Assembly: GCF_021696945.1 (NCBI RefSeq)
Contig: NZ_JACYHE010000070.1
Span: 1 to 32,798, forward strand
DNA from: Streptomyces sp. JJ36
GTDB lineage: Bacteria > Actinomycetota > Actinomycetes > Streptomycetales > Streptomycetaceae
Direction of reading: 5' to 3'
DNA: 32,798 nt
Positions 1-8,784 of the stretch are shown piece after piece (the stretch's first letter is position 1; every line of letters starts with the position of its first letter). The position numbers and the translations under genes are program-made. The notes below the pieces were generated by a model. The model saw only the letters and a list, made by a program, of their open reading frames with translations, made no database searches and had not been told where the DNA came from.

Positions 1-17
1 GTGTGCTCTTCCGATCT
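1..17. other. Illumina adapter remnant at contig end
   Basis: The first 17 bases (GTGTGCTCTTCCGATCT) are identical to the 3' end of the Illumina TruSeq read-2 adapter as I know it. Read in the frame of the adjoining minus-strand gene they would add nonsense residues to its C-terminus. Genomic sequence therefore most likely starts at base 18. Confidence 0.93.
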
Positions 18-3000
18 GTCCCAGGGCGGCGACCGGCGGGGCGAGCGTGGCCGCCAGCCGGGCCGCCCGGCGGGACGCCGGCGGGGCGGGCGGCTTCCGC
101 CGCCCGGCCCGCTCCGGCCGGCCGCGCAGCCGGCTCCCGTCCCGCTCCCGGGCGAGCCGCATCACCTGGGCGACATGCAGCGCCTCCCGTCCCGTGCCGG
201 CGTCCGCGAGCTGGGTGGAGCAGGAGAAGCCGTCGGCGACGAGCAGGGTGTCCGCACCGGCCTCGCGCACGGCGGGCAGCAGCGCCTGTTCCCCGCAGTC
301 CATGGAGATGCCGTACTTGCCGTCCTCGAACCCCCAGGAGCCGGCGAGCCCGCAGCAGCCGCCCTGCAACGGCCGCACCTCGGCGCCCATGCGCCGCAGC
401 AGCTCCTCCTCGGGGCTGCTGCCACCGGTGGCCCGCTGGTGGCAGTGGGTCCACAGCAGGGCCTCGCCCTCCAGGCCCTCCAGCCGGGGCACCTCGATCC
501 CGAAGGTCTGGAAGAACTCGGGGAAGTGGTAGCTGTTGCGGGCAAGACGGCGGGCGTCGTCGTCGTGCGGCAGCAGCTTGGTCAGCTCGTCCCTGAAGAC
601 CGCCAGGCAGCTCGGCTCCATGCCGACGACCGGGGTGTCCGCGCGGATCTCCTCCCGCAGCGTCTCCAGCACGTGCCGGAGATAGCGCTCGGCAGGGCCG
701 AGGAAGCCGTAGTCGTACAGCGGCCGGCCGCAGCAGACGTGGGTGTCCGGCATGATCACCCGCCACCCCGCGGCCTCGATCGCCTCCACGCTCGCCACCC
801 CGACGTCGGCGGCGAAGTGGTTGTGGAAGGTGTCCGGGAAGAGCACCACCGGCCGGCCGTACGGGTTGGCGGTGCCGCCGCGACGGCGGAACCACTCCTG
901 CACCGTCATCGGCGCGAACCGCGGCAGCGGCCGGCGCCGGTCGATGCCGCCGGCCAGCTTGGCCAGCCGGGACGCACCGGGCAGGTGGGTGGCGAGGTTG
1001 ACGGCCTCCGGCGTACGGGCCGCCAGCCGGGAGACCTGGTCGATGAAGCCGAAGGCGTAGGCGTGCCGGGGGCGCCAGCGGCGGGCGGACTTGTAGTGGT
1101 GGTGCAGGAACTCGGCCTTGTAGGTGGGCATGTCGACGTTGACCGGGCAGTCGCTGGTGCAGCCCTTGCAGGCCAGGCAGAGGTCGAGGGACTCGGCCAC
1201 CTCGCGGGACTGCCATCCGTCGGTGATCACGTCGCCCTGGAGCATCTCGTAGAGCAGCCGGGCGCGGCCGCGGGTGGTGTGCTTCTCCTCCCGGGTGACC
1301 TGGTAGCTGGGGCACATGGTGTGCTGGGCCTCCGGCACCCGGCAGGCGCCGATGCCGACACACCGCAGCGTGGCGTGGGCGAAGTCGCCGTCGTCCTCCG
1401 GGTAGGCGAAGACGGTGTGGTCGCGCGGCGGGTTGTAGTCGGGGCCGAGGCGCAGGTCCTCGTCCAGCCGGTAGGCGTCGACGACCTTGCCCGGGTTCAT
1501 CTTCGCCGCCGGGTCCCAGATCAGCTTGAACTCGCGCATGGCCTGCACCAGCTCCGGGCCGTACTGCCGGTCCAGCAGCTCGCCGCGCTGCTGGCCGTCG
1601 CCGTGCTCCCCGGAGAGCGAGCCGCCGTAGGACACCACGAGGTCCGCGGCCTGCTCCAGGAACGCGCGGTAGGTGGCGACCCCCTCCCTGCTGCGCAGGT
1701 CGAAGTTGATCCGGCTGTGCACGCAGCCCTGCGCGAAGTGCCCGTACATGGCGCCGGCGAGGCCGTGGTGGTCCATCAGCCGGCGCAGGTCGCGCAGATA
1801 GTCGCCGAGCCGCGCGGGCGGCACGGCGGAGTCCTCCCAGCCGGGCCAGTTGTCGCCGCTGCCCGGCGGGAAGGCCGTGCCGCCGAGACCGCCCTCCCGG
1901 ATCTCCCACAGCAGGTCGCTGTGCCCCCCGCGCTGCGGGCTGCGCAGCACCGACACCCGGTCGCCGGCGAAGCCCTTCTCCTCCCGGAGCCACCCGGCGA
2001 AGCGCTCGGCCGTCCGCTCGGACTCCTCGTGGCGGTCTGCCCCGAACTGCACCATCAGCCAGGCCCCGCCGCCGGGACGCGGGAGCTCGGCGATGCCCTT
2101 GAGGTGCATCTGCTGCACCTCCTGGTCGTGGATGAGCGTGTCGTCCAGGGCTTCCAGGGCGATCGGCCGCCACCGTTCGGTGATCTCCTGGCAGTCGTCC
2201 GCGGCCTCGGCGATGTCGTCGTACTCCAGCACCACGAGGGTGCGGCAGAGCATCGCGGGGGTCAGCTTGAGCTGGGCCTGGAGCACGGTGACGCAGGTGC
2301 TCTCGGTGCCCACCAGGGCGCGGGCCACGTTGAAGCCGCGTTCCGGCAGCAGTTCGTCGAGGTTGAAGCCGGAGACCCGCCGCGGTACCTCGGTGACCGG
2401 CCGGAAGCCCTCCCGGACGGCGTCCGCGTACCGGTCGCGGAGGTCCCGGAGGGCCGCGTAGATCTCGCCCTTGCGCCCGCCCGCACGGATGATCTCCTCC
2501 AGGCGGTGTTCCTCGTTCACCCCCACCCAGAAGCGCTCCCCGTCGTAGGTCACGACCTCCATGGCCTCCACGTTGTCCGAGGTGCGGGGGCCGGGTCCGT
2601 AGAGCTGGGACTGGACCGAGTGCATGCCGCAGGAGTTGTTGCCGATGTTGCCGCCGATGACGCAGCGGGAGTGTGTGGAGGGGTCGGGCCCGAAGACGAG
2701 TCCGTGCTCGCCGGTGTGCCGGTTCACCTCCTCGTTGATGGCCCCCGGCTCGCAGGTCACCAGGCGGGCTCCGGAATCCGTCTCGCCCACGCCGGTGAGG
2801 TACTTGGAGTGGTCGATGACGACGGCGTAGTTGACCGTCTCCCCGGAGAGGCTGGTGCCCCCGCCCCTGCTGAGCACGGGGGCGCCGTACTCGTGACAGA
2901 TCCGGTGGGTGGCGACCACGTCCTCCAGGGTGCGCGGGACGACGACGCCGACGGGCGGCTGCCGGAAGTTGGACGCGTCGTTGGCGTAGAGGGCGCGGGC

Positions 3001-3156
3001 CCCGGCGTCGAACCGGACCTCGCCCGCCACGGCTTTCTGCAGCGCCCGGGCGAGTCTGCCCACGGCGAGCGTCTGCCGGGCGCGGGGCGGCCCCTCGACG
3101 GAGGGGTCCGTCTTCACCGGCACGTCCTGCGTCGCGTTCTTCGGCGTCTCTGGCAT
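18..3156 (-). CDS. FAD-binding and 4Fe-4S oxidoreductase (2-hydroxyacid dehydrogenase type), 3' end missing
   Basis: Fusion of a GlcD-like flavin domain and a GlcF-like iron-sulfur domain, a family that oxidises 2-hydroxyacids (D-lactate, glycolate, 2-hydroxyglutarate) at the membrane and passes electrons towards quinones. About 1046 residues are visible. The FAD_binding_4 signature PDPSTHSR..IGGNIGNNSCG lies near residues 155-175. The first Fe-S ligands are near 599-616 (CVGIGACR, then MCPSY and EEKHTTRGRA). A classic CLACKGCTSDCPV cluster follows near 662. CCG-type Cys motifs follow: VVGMEPSCLA (~846), THCHQRA (~902) and GCCGLAGSWGFE (~933). The start ATG has GGACGAGG upstream. Length is near the family norm, so only a few C-terminal residues should be missing. 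It lies 111 bp downstream of the enolase-superfamily gene on the same strand, probably co-transcribed. The substrate is not determinable. Confidence 0.93.
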
Positions 3157-3163
3157 GGGCCTC

Positions 3164-3191
3164 GTCCTGTCCTGGTCCTGTCCTGGTCCTG
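3164..3191. repeat. 11-bp tandem repeat in the leader of the FAD/Fe-S gene
   Basis: GTCCTGTCCTG occurs at 3164-3174 and 3175-3185, followed by a partial unit to 3191. On the coding (minus) strand the repeat gives a run of AGGAC elements just upstream of the ATG at 3156, so it supplies several overlapping Shine-Dalgarno-like sequences. A change in copy number could alter translation, but that is inference. Confidence 0.7.
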
Positions 3192-3267
3192 CGGGGCTGG
3201 AACGGTGTACGCGTCGGGGCACGGGCGGGCGCCGGCCGCACGCGGTCTGTGCGGCAGGGACCGCCGC

Positions 3268-4419
3268 TCAGCGCGGCGGCGGGCGGCCGTGCACCCGGTA
3301 GGGCTCGGCGTCGGCCCACCGCACCGACAGGCCCAGCCCGGGGCGGTCCGGATCCGGGCGCAGCACGCCGCCGGCAGGACGCACCGTGCCGTCGAAGAGC
3401 AGGCCCTCCAGCCGGACGTGGTCGTGGAAGTACTCCAGATGGCGCAGTCGCTTCACCGCGCAGAAGGCGTGGGCCGAGGCTGCCGGGGCGCAGTGCGCCG
3501 ACAGATCGATGCGGTGGGAGGCCGCGAGGCCGGCCACCTGCAGCACCCCGGTGACCCCGCCGCAGCGGGTGACGTCCGCCTGCAGGCAGTCCACCGCGCG
3601 GGAGTCCAGCAGGCCGGCGAAGTCCCCGATCTCGTAGCCGTACTCGCCGGCGGCCACCTCCAGGCCCGGGGGTCCCTGGTCGCGGATCAGCCGCAGCCCG
3701 GCCGTGTCGTCGGAACTGACCGGTTCCTCCAGCCACCGCACGTCCCACTCGTCCGCCATCCGGTGGGCCCAGTACAGGGCCTGCTTGCGGGCCGGCGCGC
3801 CGTTGGCGTCGGCGAGCAGTTCCACCTCCGGGCCGATCGTCTCCCGCACCGCCGTGAGCCGCTCCGGGTCCTCCTCCGGGCGGCGGGAGGTCTTCAGCTT
3901 CACCCGGGGGATGCCCTGCTCGACCCATCCCGCGAGCTGCTCGGTCAGCCGCCCGAGCGGGTAGTTGGTGAAGCCGCCGCTGCCGTAGACCGGCACCGCG
4001 TCGTGGTGCGAGGGCAGGGCGCGGAAGAGGGGCACCCCCAGCAGCCGCGCCTTGAGGTCCCACAGCGCGATGTCGACGGCGGAGGCTCCCATCGCCCCCA
4101 CGCCGGGCCGGCCCGCGTTACGCAGAGCGGCGAACATGCGCTCCCACGCGGCCCCCGGCGCCAGGGCGTCGCCGCCGACGACCACGGAGGCGAGCTTGGA
4201 CTCCACCAGGACGGCCGTGGAGACGTCACCGTAGGTGTAGCCGAACCCGGTGGCGCCGTCGGCCTCCGCCTCGACCAGGATCATCGTGGTCGAGTTCCAC
4301 CGGAGGGTGCCGTCCTCCTCCTCGCCGCCGGGTCCGTCCGTGGGCACCGTGAAGGCGTGCACCCGCAGGCCGTCGACCGTGACGTCGCTCTCGCTTGCCA
4401 TCCGCTGGACCTCGCTCAC
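3268..4419 (-). CDS. enolase-superfamily (mandelate racemase/sugar-acid dehydratase-like) protein
   Basis: 383 residues, a normal length for the mandelate racemase subgroup, which abstracts a proton alpha to a carboxylate, often to dehydrate sugar acids. The expected catalytic set is readable: the K-x-K pair in VKLK (K174, K176), metal ligands at D204 (LLADAN), E231/E232 (WLEEP) and E259 (AGEYG), D282 in QADVTRCGG, H309 in LSAHCAP, and E329 in HLEYF. It looks active. The start chosen is GTG at 4419, with GAGGGA about 5 nt upstream. An in-frame ATG seven codons in (MASESD) also has a GAGG in front and cannot be excluded. The downstream gene on the same strand is the FAD/Fe-S oxidoreductase, suggesting a sugar-acid or hydroxyacid catabolic pair. 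The exact substrate is unknown. Confidence 0.9.
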   Translation of the reverse strand: MSEVQRMASESDVTVDGLRVHAFTVPTDGPGGEEEDGTLRWNSTTMILVEAEADGATGFGYTYGDVSTAVLVESKLASVVVGGDALAPGAAWERMFAALRNAGRPGVGAMGASAVDIALWDLKARLLGVPLFRALPSHHDAVPVYGSGGFTNYPLGRLTEQLAGWVEQGIPRVKLKTSRRPEEDPERLTAVRETIGPEVELLADANGAPARKQALYWAHRMADEWDVRWLEEPVSSDDTAGLRLIRDQGPPGLEVAAGEYGYEIGDFAGLLDSRAVDCLQADVTRCGGVTGVLQVAGLAASHRIDLSAHCAPAASAHAFCAVKRLRHLEYFHDHVRLEGLLFDGTVRPAGGVLRPDPDRPGLGLSVRWADAEPYRVHGRPPPR

Positions 4420-4592
4420 CCGTTCCCTCGTCGCCGCGGCCGCCTCCGGCCGCGCACCGCGAGTAACCCGGGGCCGCGGCCCTCAACCTCCGAGGTACGC
4501 GGCTTTCCCCGGCGTCCTCCGGTTTACGGCGCGGGTACGCGGAAACTCGCGGCGTTCGGCGGGGGCTCCGACCAGCGTCAGTGGGAAGGATC

Positions 4593-6398
4593 ATGGGACA
4601 GCAAGTAGCCGACTACGTTCTCGGACGACTGCGCGAATGGGACGTGCACCGGGTCTACGGTTACCCGGGTGACGGCATCAACGGCCTGGTCGGGGCATTC
4701 GACCGTGCCAAGGGCGACCCGGAGTTCATCCAGACCCGGCACGAGGAGATGGCCGCGTTCATGGCCTGCGGGCACGCCAAGTTCACCGGTGAGGTCGGCT
4801 GCTGCACGGCCACCTCCGGACCGGGCGCGATTCACCTGCTGAACGGGCTGTACGACGCCAAGCTCGACCACCAGCCCGTGGTCGCCATCGTGGGCCAGCA
4901 GAAGCGCCTCGCCCAGGGCACCCACTACCAGCAGGAAGTGAACCTCGAACAGCTCTTCTCCGACGTGTCCGAGTACTGCCAGGTGTGCATGCATCCCGGG
5001 CAGGTCCGGCACGTCATCGACCGCGCCTTCAAGACGGCGCTGACCATGCGCAGCGTGGCCACCATCATCATCCCGGAGGACATCCAGGAGTCCGAGGCCA
5101 TGCCGTCGCCGCCGAAGGCGCACGGTTCGGTCTACTCCAGCGTCGGCTGGAGCCGGCCACGGATGCTGCCGGACCCGGACGAGCTCACCAAGGCGGCGCA
5201 GATCCTCAACGAGGGCAAGAAGGTCGCCATCATGATCGGCCAGGGCGCCGCGCAGGCGGAGCAGGAGGTGGTCGAGACCGCCGAGATCCTCGGTGCGGGC
5301 GTGGCCAAGGCGCTGCTCGGCCGGGAGGTCGTGCCGGACGACCTGCCGTTCGTGACCGGACCGGTCGGTCTGCTGGGGTCGCGGGCCAGCGACGAGATGC
5401 TGATGAACTGCGACACGCTGTTCATGATCGGCACCAGCTTCCCGTACGCCGAATGGCTGCCGGACGAGGGCTCCTGCCGCGGTGTCGAGATCGACATCGA
5501 CGGCCGCATGATCGGCATCCGCTACCCGATGGACGCCCATGTGGTCGGGGACGCCAAGGAGTCGCTGAAGGCGCTGATTCCCCTGCTGCGCCGGAAGGAG
5601 GACCGCTCCTGGCGCAAGGAGATCGAGGAGAACGTCCGCTCCTGGAACAAGGTGCTGGAGAAGCGGGCCGGGCAGCACTTCGGCGGGAAGATCAACCCGC
5701 AGGCGGTGGCCCAGGAGCTCTCGCCGCGGCTCCCGGAGCGCGCGATCCTCACCGCGGACTCGGGCTCGGCCACCAACTGGTGGGCGCGGCACATCAAGCT
5801 GCACAAGGGCATGCAGGCCTCGCTCTCCGGCACGCTGGCGACGATGGGCCCGGGAGTGCCGTACGCCATCGCGGCGCGGTTCGCCTACCCGGACCGGCCG
5901 GTGATCGCCTTCGTCGGCGACGGCGCCTTCCAGATGAACGGCATGAACGAGATGATCACGGTCAAGCGGTATGCCGACCGCATGGCCGGGTCGCCGCCGC
6001 TGATCTTCTGCGTCTTCAACAACCAGGACCTCAACCAGGTGACCTGGGAGCAGCGGGCGATGGGCGGCGACCCGAAGTTCGAGGGCTCGCAGTACATTCC
6101 CGACTTCCCGTACGCCAAGTACGCCGAACTGGCCGGGCTGAAGGGCATCTACTGCGACAAGCCGGGCAAGATCGACGACGCCTGGGAGGAGGCCCTGCGC
6201 AGCGACCGTCCGGTGGTCCTGGAGTTCGTGGTCGACAACGAGATCGCGCCCATCCCGCCGCACATCAAGAAGCAGCAGGCCAAGAAGGCCGTCAAGGCCG
6301 GCATCAAGGACCCGGAGCGGACGGGCATCGCCGCCAAGGGCTTCCGGCAGAAGCTCACCGACATCTACGAGCACATGCCCGGACGCAAGCAGGACTGA
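4593..6398 (+). CDS. ThDP-dependent pyruvate oxidase/pyruvate:quinone oxidoreductase-like enzyme
   Basis: 601 residues with the three-domain layout of the acetolactate synthase/pyruvate oxidase family: N-terminal PYR domain, central nucleotide-binding domain, C-terminal ThDP-binding domain. The N-terminus has YGYPGDGINGL, then the catalytic glutamate E51 in TRHEEMA. The ThDP motif starts at GDGAFQMNG (~residue 442) and closes with FNNQDLNQVTWEQR about 30 residues later. Family knowledge supports pyruvate decarboxylation with electron transfer to quinone or oxygen, but the acceptor cannot be read. The ATG at 4593 is preceded by GGAAGG at a short spacing; an in-frame GTG at 4581 lacks a ribosome site. 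The gene is divergent from the enolase gene. A GGGTAC stands 55 nt upstream (4533-4538) but has no GNNT at 14-16 bp spacing. It ends at a strong hairpin shared with the convergent cyclase gene. Confidence 0.9.
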   Translation: MGQQVADYVLGRLREWDVHRVYGYPGDGINGLVGAFDRAKGDPEFIQTRHEEMAAFMACGHAKFTGEVGCCTATSGPGAIHLLNGLYDAKLDHQPVVAIVGQQKRLAQGTHYQQEVNLEQLFSDVSEYCQVCMHPGQVRHVIDRAFKTALTMRSVATIIIPEDIQESEAMPSPPKAHGSVYSSVGWSRPRMLPDPDELTKAAQILNEGKKVAIMIGQGAAQAEQEVVETAEILGAGVAKALLGREVVPDDLPFVTGPVGLLGSRASDEMLMNCDTLFMIGTSFPYAEWLPDEGSCRGVEIDIDGRMIGIRYPMDAHVVGDAKESLKALIPLLRRKEDRSWRKEIEENVRSWNKVLEKRAGQHFGGKINPQAVAQELSPRLPERAILTADSGSATNWWARHIKLHKGMQASLSGTLATMGPGVPYAIAARFAYPDRPVIAFVGDGAFQMNGMNEMITVKRYADRMAGSPPLIFCVFNNQDLNQVTWEQRAMGGDPKFEGSQYIPDFPYAKYAELAGLKGIYCDKPGKIDDAWEEALRSDRPVVLEFVVDNEIAPIPPHIKKQQAKKAVKAGIKDPERTGIAAKGFRQKLTDIYEHMPGRKQD

Positions 6399-6416
6399 GC
6401 CGCACCGGCTCCCCCG

Positions 6417-6443
6417 GGGCCCGGGCCGCCATGGCCCGGGCCC
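6417..6443. terminator. bidirectional terminator hairpin between convergent genes
   Basis: Perfect 11-bp inverted repeat (GGGCCCGGGCC / GGCCCGGGCCC) with a 5-nt loop, 18 nt after the stop of the pyruvate oxidase-like gene and 57 nt beyond the stop of the convergent cyclase-like gene. There is only a TT downstream, as is common for GC-rich actinomycete terminators. Confidence 0.85.
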
Positions 6444-6500
6444 TTGCCGTGCCCGCGGGCGTCCCGGGCCACGCGGGGTGCTGCCCCCGTGCCGGGTGCG

Positions 6501-8357
6501 CTACGGCACGGCCGGGGCGGCGGCCTCGGTGGCCCGGGTCAGGCCCCGGAGCCACACCTCGCAGGCCAGCGCCGCGTCGAGGACCGCGTCCCGCGGACGG
6601 GGCACGGCCGGCCGGCAGGCCGGTCCGCGCAGCGCCGCACCGTCCACCAGGCCGAGTCGCTCCAGCCGGGAGTCCTCCCAGAGGGCCGGGAGCTCCCCAG
6701 GATGCTCCCGTGGACCCCCGGAGGCGTGCAGAGAGGCCTTGGCCTTGTTGGCCCGGCGCAGGCAGGCCTCGGGCACCACGTCGCGCATGGCGGCGGTCAG
6801 CAGCGGCTTGTAGCTCCAGGGGGTGACGCGATCCTCGGGCCGGACGGCCAGGCAGGCCTCGATGACCCGGTCGTCGAAGAAGGGCGAGGCCATCGGCACC
6901 CCCGCGCGGGCGGCCATGCGGTCCCACTGCCGCACCACCCGGGTGCAGGACCGGATGCGTTCCAGGTCGGCGTGGAGGCCGCGGTCCGGGTGCAGCGGCT
7001 CGGCGCTCGCGGCGGCCTCGCGCAGGGCGTGCCGGACGGCGTGCTCCGCGTCGGCGGTGACACCGGGCCAGAGCCGGGGCCCCACACCCCACCCCAGGGC
7101 GGAGCTCACCGGGGACGGTGCCGGGTCACGCAGCCGCCGGGCGGCGTCCCCCAGCCACTTCGGGTACGGCCGGGAGTCGGCGAGCGCCCGGGCGGTACCG
7201 GCGAGCGGCCACTGCCACAGGGCGCGGAACCCGCGGAGCTGACGCAGGGCGAGGACGGGACGGTGGCGCAGCAGCCCGTGGTAATAGGCCTCGCAGCACC
7301 GGCTGACGTGGTCGCCGCCGAGGCCCGTCAGATGCAGCCGGCTGCCGCGCTGCCGGAGCGCGGGCAGTGGATGCAGCAGCCGGTCGCGGTCGAGCAGACC
7401 GGCCGTCGGCTCGTCCAGCAGGTCGTCGGCGCCGAGCAGGCCGGCGAGGGCGGGCGGCGGGGCGCCGGTGTCCCACACCAGGTGCTCGGCGTCGGGCAGG
7501 AAGCAGGCCGCCTGCCGGGCCCAGTGCAGTTCGCTGTCGGCCGGGTCGTGCCCGGGGCGGGTCCCGGCGAGCAGCCGCGCCGGGGAGCCGGCCGCCAGGA
7601 AGCAGACCGAGGTGGAGTCCAGCCCGCCGGAGAGGTCGCAGCTCACGACGCCGCCGGAGCGGGTGCGGAGCCCGACGGCGGCGGTGAGCGCGTCCCGGAC
7701 GGCCGGGGCGCCCTCCTCCAGCGAACGGACCGGCTCCGGCGGGTGCCACCACCGGGAGCGCCGGACGCTCCGTCCGTCCGCCTCGACCAGCAGCGCCTCC
7801 TCCGGGGCCACGGGCGTCACCTCGCGCCACAGCGGCAGCCCCGCGAGGGGGTGCGGCACCGGCCAGAGCAGCCGGAGTGCGAGCCGCTCGGGGTCCGGGT
7901 CCGCGGCGAGCGCGGCCGCCAGCACGTCTGCGCTGGTGGCGGCCACCTGGATGCCGTCGACGGACGCGTGGAAGACCAGCCGGAGCCCGGAGGCGGTGCC
8001 CTGCACCCGGAGCCGCCCGTCGAGCACCGCCGCCAGGTGGAAGCTGCCGGGGAGTTCGCGGGCGAGGGCGTCCAGCTCGGCGAGGTCCCGGAGGCGCTCC
8101 GCGCGGCGCCGCAGCCATCCGGTGTCGCACGGGTGGGTGCCGACCACGGCGAGTGCGGCGCGGCCCGCCCGTGCGGTGCGGAGCTCGTCGTCGTGCCAGT
8201 GCCCGGTGAGCCAGGGCCGGCCGGACGGGTGCGTCAGCGTACGGGTGCCGGGGCCGCGGAACGAGCGGGCCACGGCGACCGCGTCCGCGCGGTCCGGGAA
8301 GACCGCGAAATGCGCGTCCCCGGGCCCGGCGCGCGCGCTCACGTGCGTGGCGGACAT
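6501..8357 (-). CDS. asparagine synthetase homologue, lasso-peptide isopeptide-forming cyclase-like
   Basis: 618 residues, the usual size for lasso peptide macrolactam cyclases (C proteins), which adenylate a Glu/Asp side chain of a precursor and couple it to the core N-terminus. The N-terminal half is a glutaminase-like fold without Cys at position 2 (MSATHV), so it should not use glutamine; the HPSGRPWLTGHW and LPGSFHLAA segments fit this family from memory. The synthetase half has the PP-loop SGGLDSTS (243-250), GLGGD (345-349), and a C-terminal SPFFDDRVIE...YKPLL region. No good Shine-Dalgarno precedes ATG 8357; GTG 8342 is an alternative start, as a short upstream reading frame ends in GTGA there. 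No B1 (RRE) or B2 (peptidase) gene is visible on either side, so the pathway is incomplete here. A beta-lactam-synthetase-like or other amide-forming role remains possible. Confidence 0.78.
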   Translation of the reverse strand: MSATHVSARAGPGDAHFAVFPDRADAVAVARSFRGPGTRTLTHPSGRPWLTGHWHDDELRTARAGRAALAVVGTHPCDTGWLRRRAERLRDLAELDALARELPGSFHLAAVLDGRLRVQGTASGLRLVFHASVDGIQVAATSADVLAAALAADPDPERLALRLLWPVPHPLAGLPLWREVTPVAPEEALLVEADGRSVRRSRWWHPPEPVRSLEEGAPAVRDALTAAVGLRTRSGGVVSCDLSGGLDSTSVCFLAAGSPARLLAGTRPGHDPADSELHWARQAACFLPDAEHLVWDTGAPPPALAGLLGADDLLDEPTAGLLDRDRLLHPLPALRQRGSRLHLTGLGGDHVSRCCEAYYHGLLRHRPVLALRQLRGFRALWQWPLAGTARALADSRPYPKWLGDAARRLRDPAPSPVSSALGWGVGPRLWPGVTADAEHAVRHALREAAASAEPLHPDRGLHADLERIRSCTRVVRQWDRMAARAGVPMASPFFDDRVIEACLAVRPEDRVTPWSYKPLLTAAMRDVVPEACLRRANKAKASLHASGGPREHPGELPALWEDSRLERLGLVDGAALRGPACRPAVPRPRDAVLDAALACEVWLRGLTRATEAAAPAVP

Positions 8358-8397
8358 GGCCGTGGGAGGTGCCGCGGCGCCTCGCCGGACGTCCTCA

Positions 8398-8559
8398 TCA
8401 TGCCTCCCCAGGTGGTCGGGCGGCGCCCCTTCCCCGGAATTCCCCCGGAATTACCCCGCACTTGCCGAATGCCGCCCGGCCCCTGGCCGGACGGCCCGCA
8501 GGACGCATGACCACGGTATCCGAGCGGCACGAACACGCAAGAGGCAAATCGTAATTCAT
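8398..8559 (-). CDS. speculative 53-residue peptide upstream of the cyclase-like gene
   Basis: A short frame opens with MNYDLPLA and closes with a TGA that overlaps a GGGGAGG-preceded ATGATG. It lies where actinobacterial lasso clusters often carry the precursor. It contains YDLP, resembling the YxxP element lasso leaders use to bind the RRE protein, and near the C-terminus GKCGVIPGE would allow a Gly1-Glu9 ring. Against it: codon third positions are much less GC-rich than in neighbouring genes, the ribosome site is poor, the residue two before the putative core is Ala and not the usual Thr, and an AT-rich promoter-like motif overlaps its start. I list it so the gap is not blank, not as a confident gene. 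Confidence 0.15.
   Translation of the reverse strand: MNYDLPLACSCRSDTVVMRPAGRPARGRAAFGKCGVIPGEFRGRGAARPPGEA
8548..8553 (-). promoter_or_regulatory. possible -10 element (TACGAT) for the cyclase-like gene
   Basis: The gap 8358-8784 contains one AT-rich patch (8547-8570). On the minus strand it holds TACGAT, a good match to an actinomycete -10 box, about 190 nt upstream of the cyclase start. No convincing -35 box lies at the right spacing, so this is only a candidate. Confidence 0.3.
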
Positions 8560-8577
8560 ATTTCCCGATGAACGGCA

Positions 8578-8621
8578 CGGAAAGGCGTGCGCTGCTGCGC
8601 GCCGTGCGGCACGCCTTTCCG
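8578..8621. terminator. hairpin downstream of the CapA-family gene
   Basis: Perfect 13-bp inverted repeat (CGGAAAGGCGTGC / GCACGCCTTTCCG) with an 18-nt GC-rich loop. It lies 164 nt beyond the stop of the CapA gene on the minus strand and before the AT-rich patch that could start the cyclase transcript. A terminator separating the two units is the simplest reading; an operator is an alternative. Confidence 0.6.
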
Positions 8622-8626
8622 CGTGC

Positions 8627-8711
8627 TCTTCTGCGCGTTCTTCTGCGGGCTTCTCCACGGGCTTCTCTGCGGGCGTTCTGCGGGCGTTCTGCGGGCCTTC
8701 TGCGGGCCTTC
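8627..8711. repeat. 11-bp tandem repeat array, unit TTCTGCGGGCS
   Basis: Three contiguous near-identical 11-bp units lie at 8676-8686, 8687-8697 and 8698-8708, with more degenerate copies to the left from about 8627 (spacing 11-13 bp). The array lies in the non-coding gap between the CapA gene and the cyclase-like gene, beside the 13-bp hairpin. No reading frame through it looks like a real gene. Confidence 0.75.
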
Positions 8712-8784
8712 TGTGCTCGCCTTCGCGTCTCCCGCCCGGAATCACCGTGGCGGACAGGCATACTGAATGACGGTCAGCCGTGCC

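Noticed and set aside
4533..4538. GGGTAC upstream of the pyruvate oxidase-like gene as an eighth sigma-B promoter
   Set aside because: No GNNT at 14-16 bp; the nearest (GCGT) is at 17 bp, outside the consensus.
1..4608. Very long plus-strand open frame (1535 codons) across the left end
   Set aside because: It is antisense to two minus-strand genes with clear conserved motifs; open by GC bias and Ala/Arg/Gly/Val-rich without domains.
8627..8711. Repeat array considered as CRISPR
   Set aside because: Units are 11 bp without spacers; no cas genes nearby.
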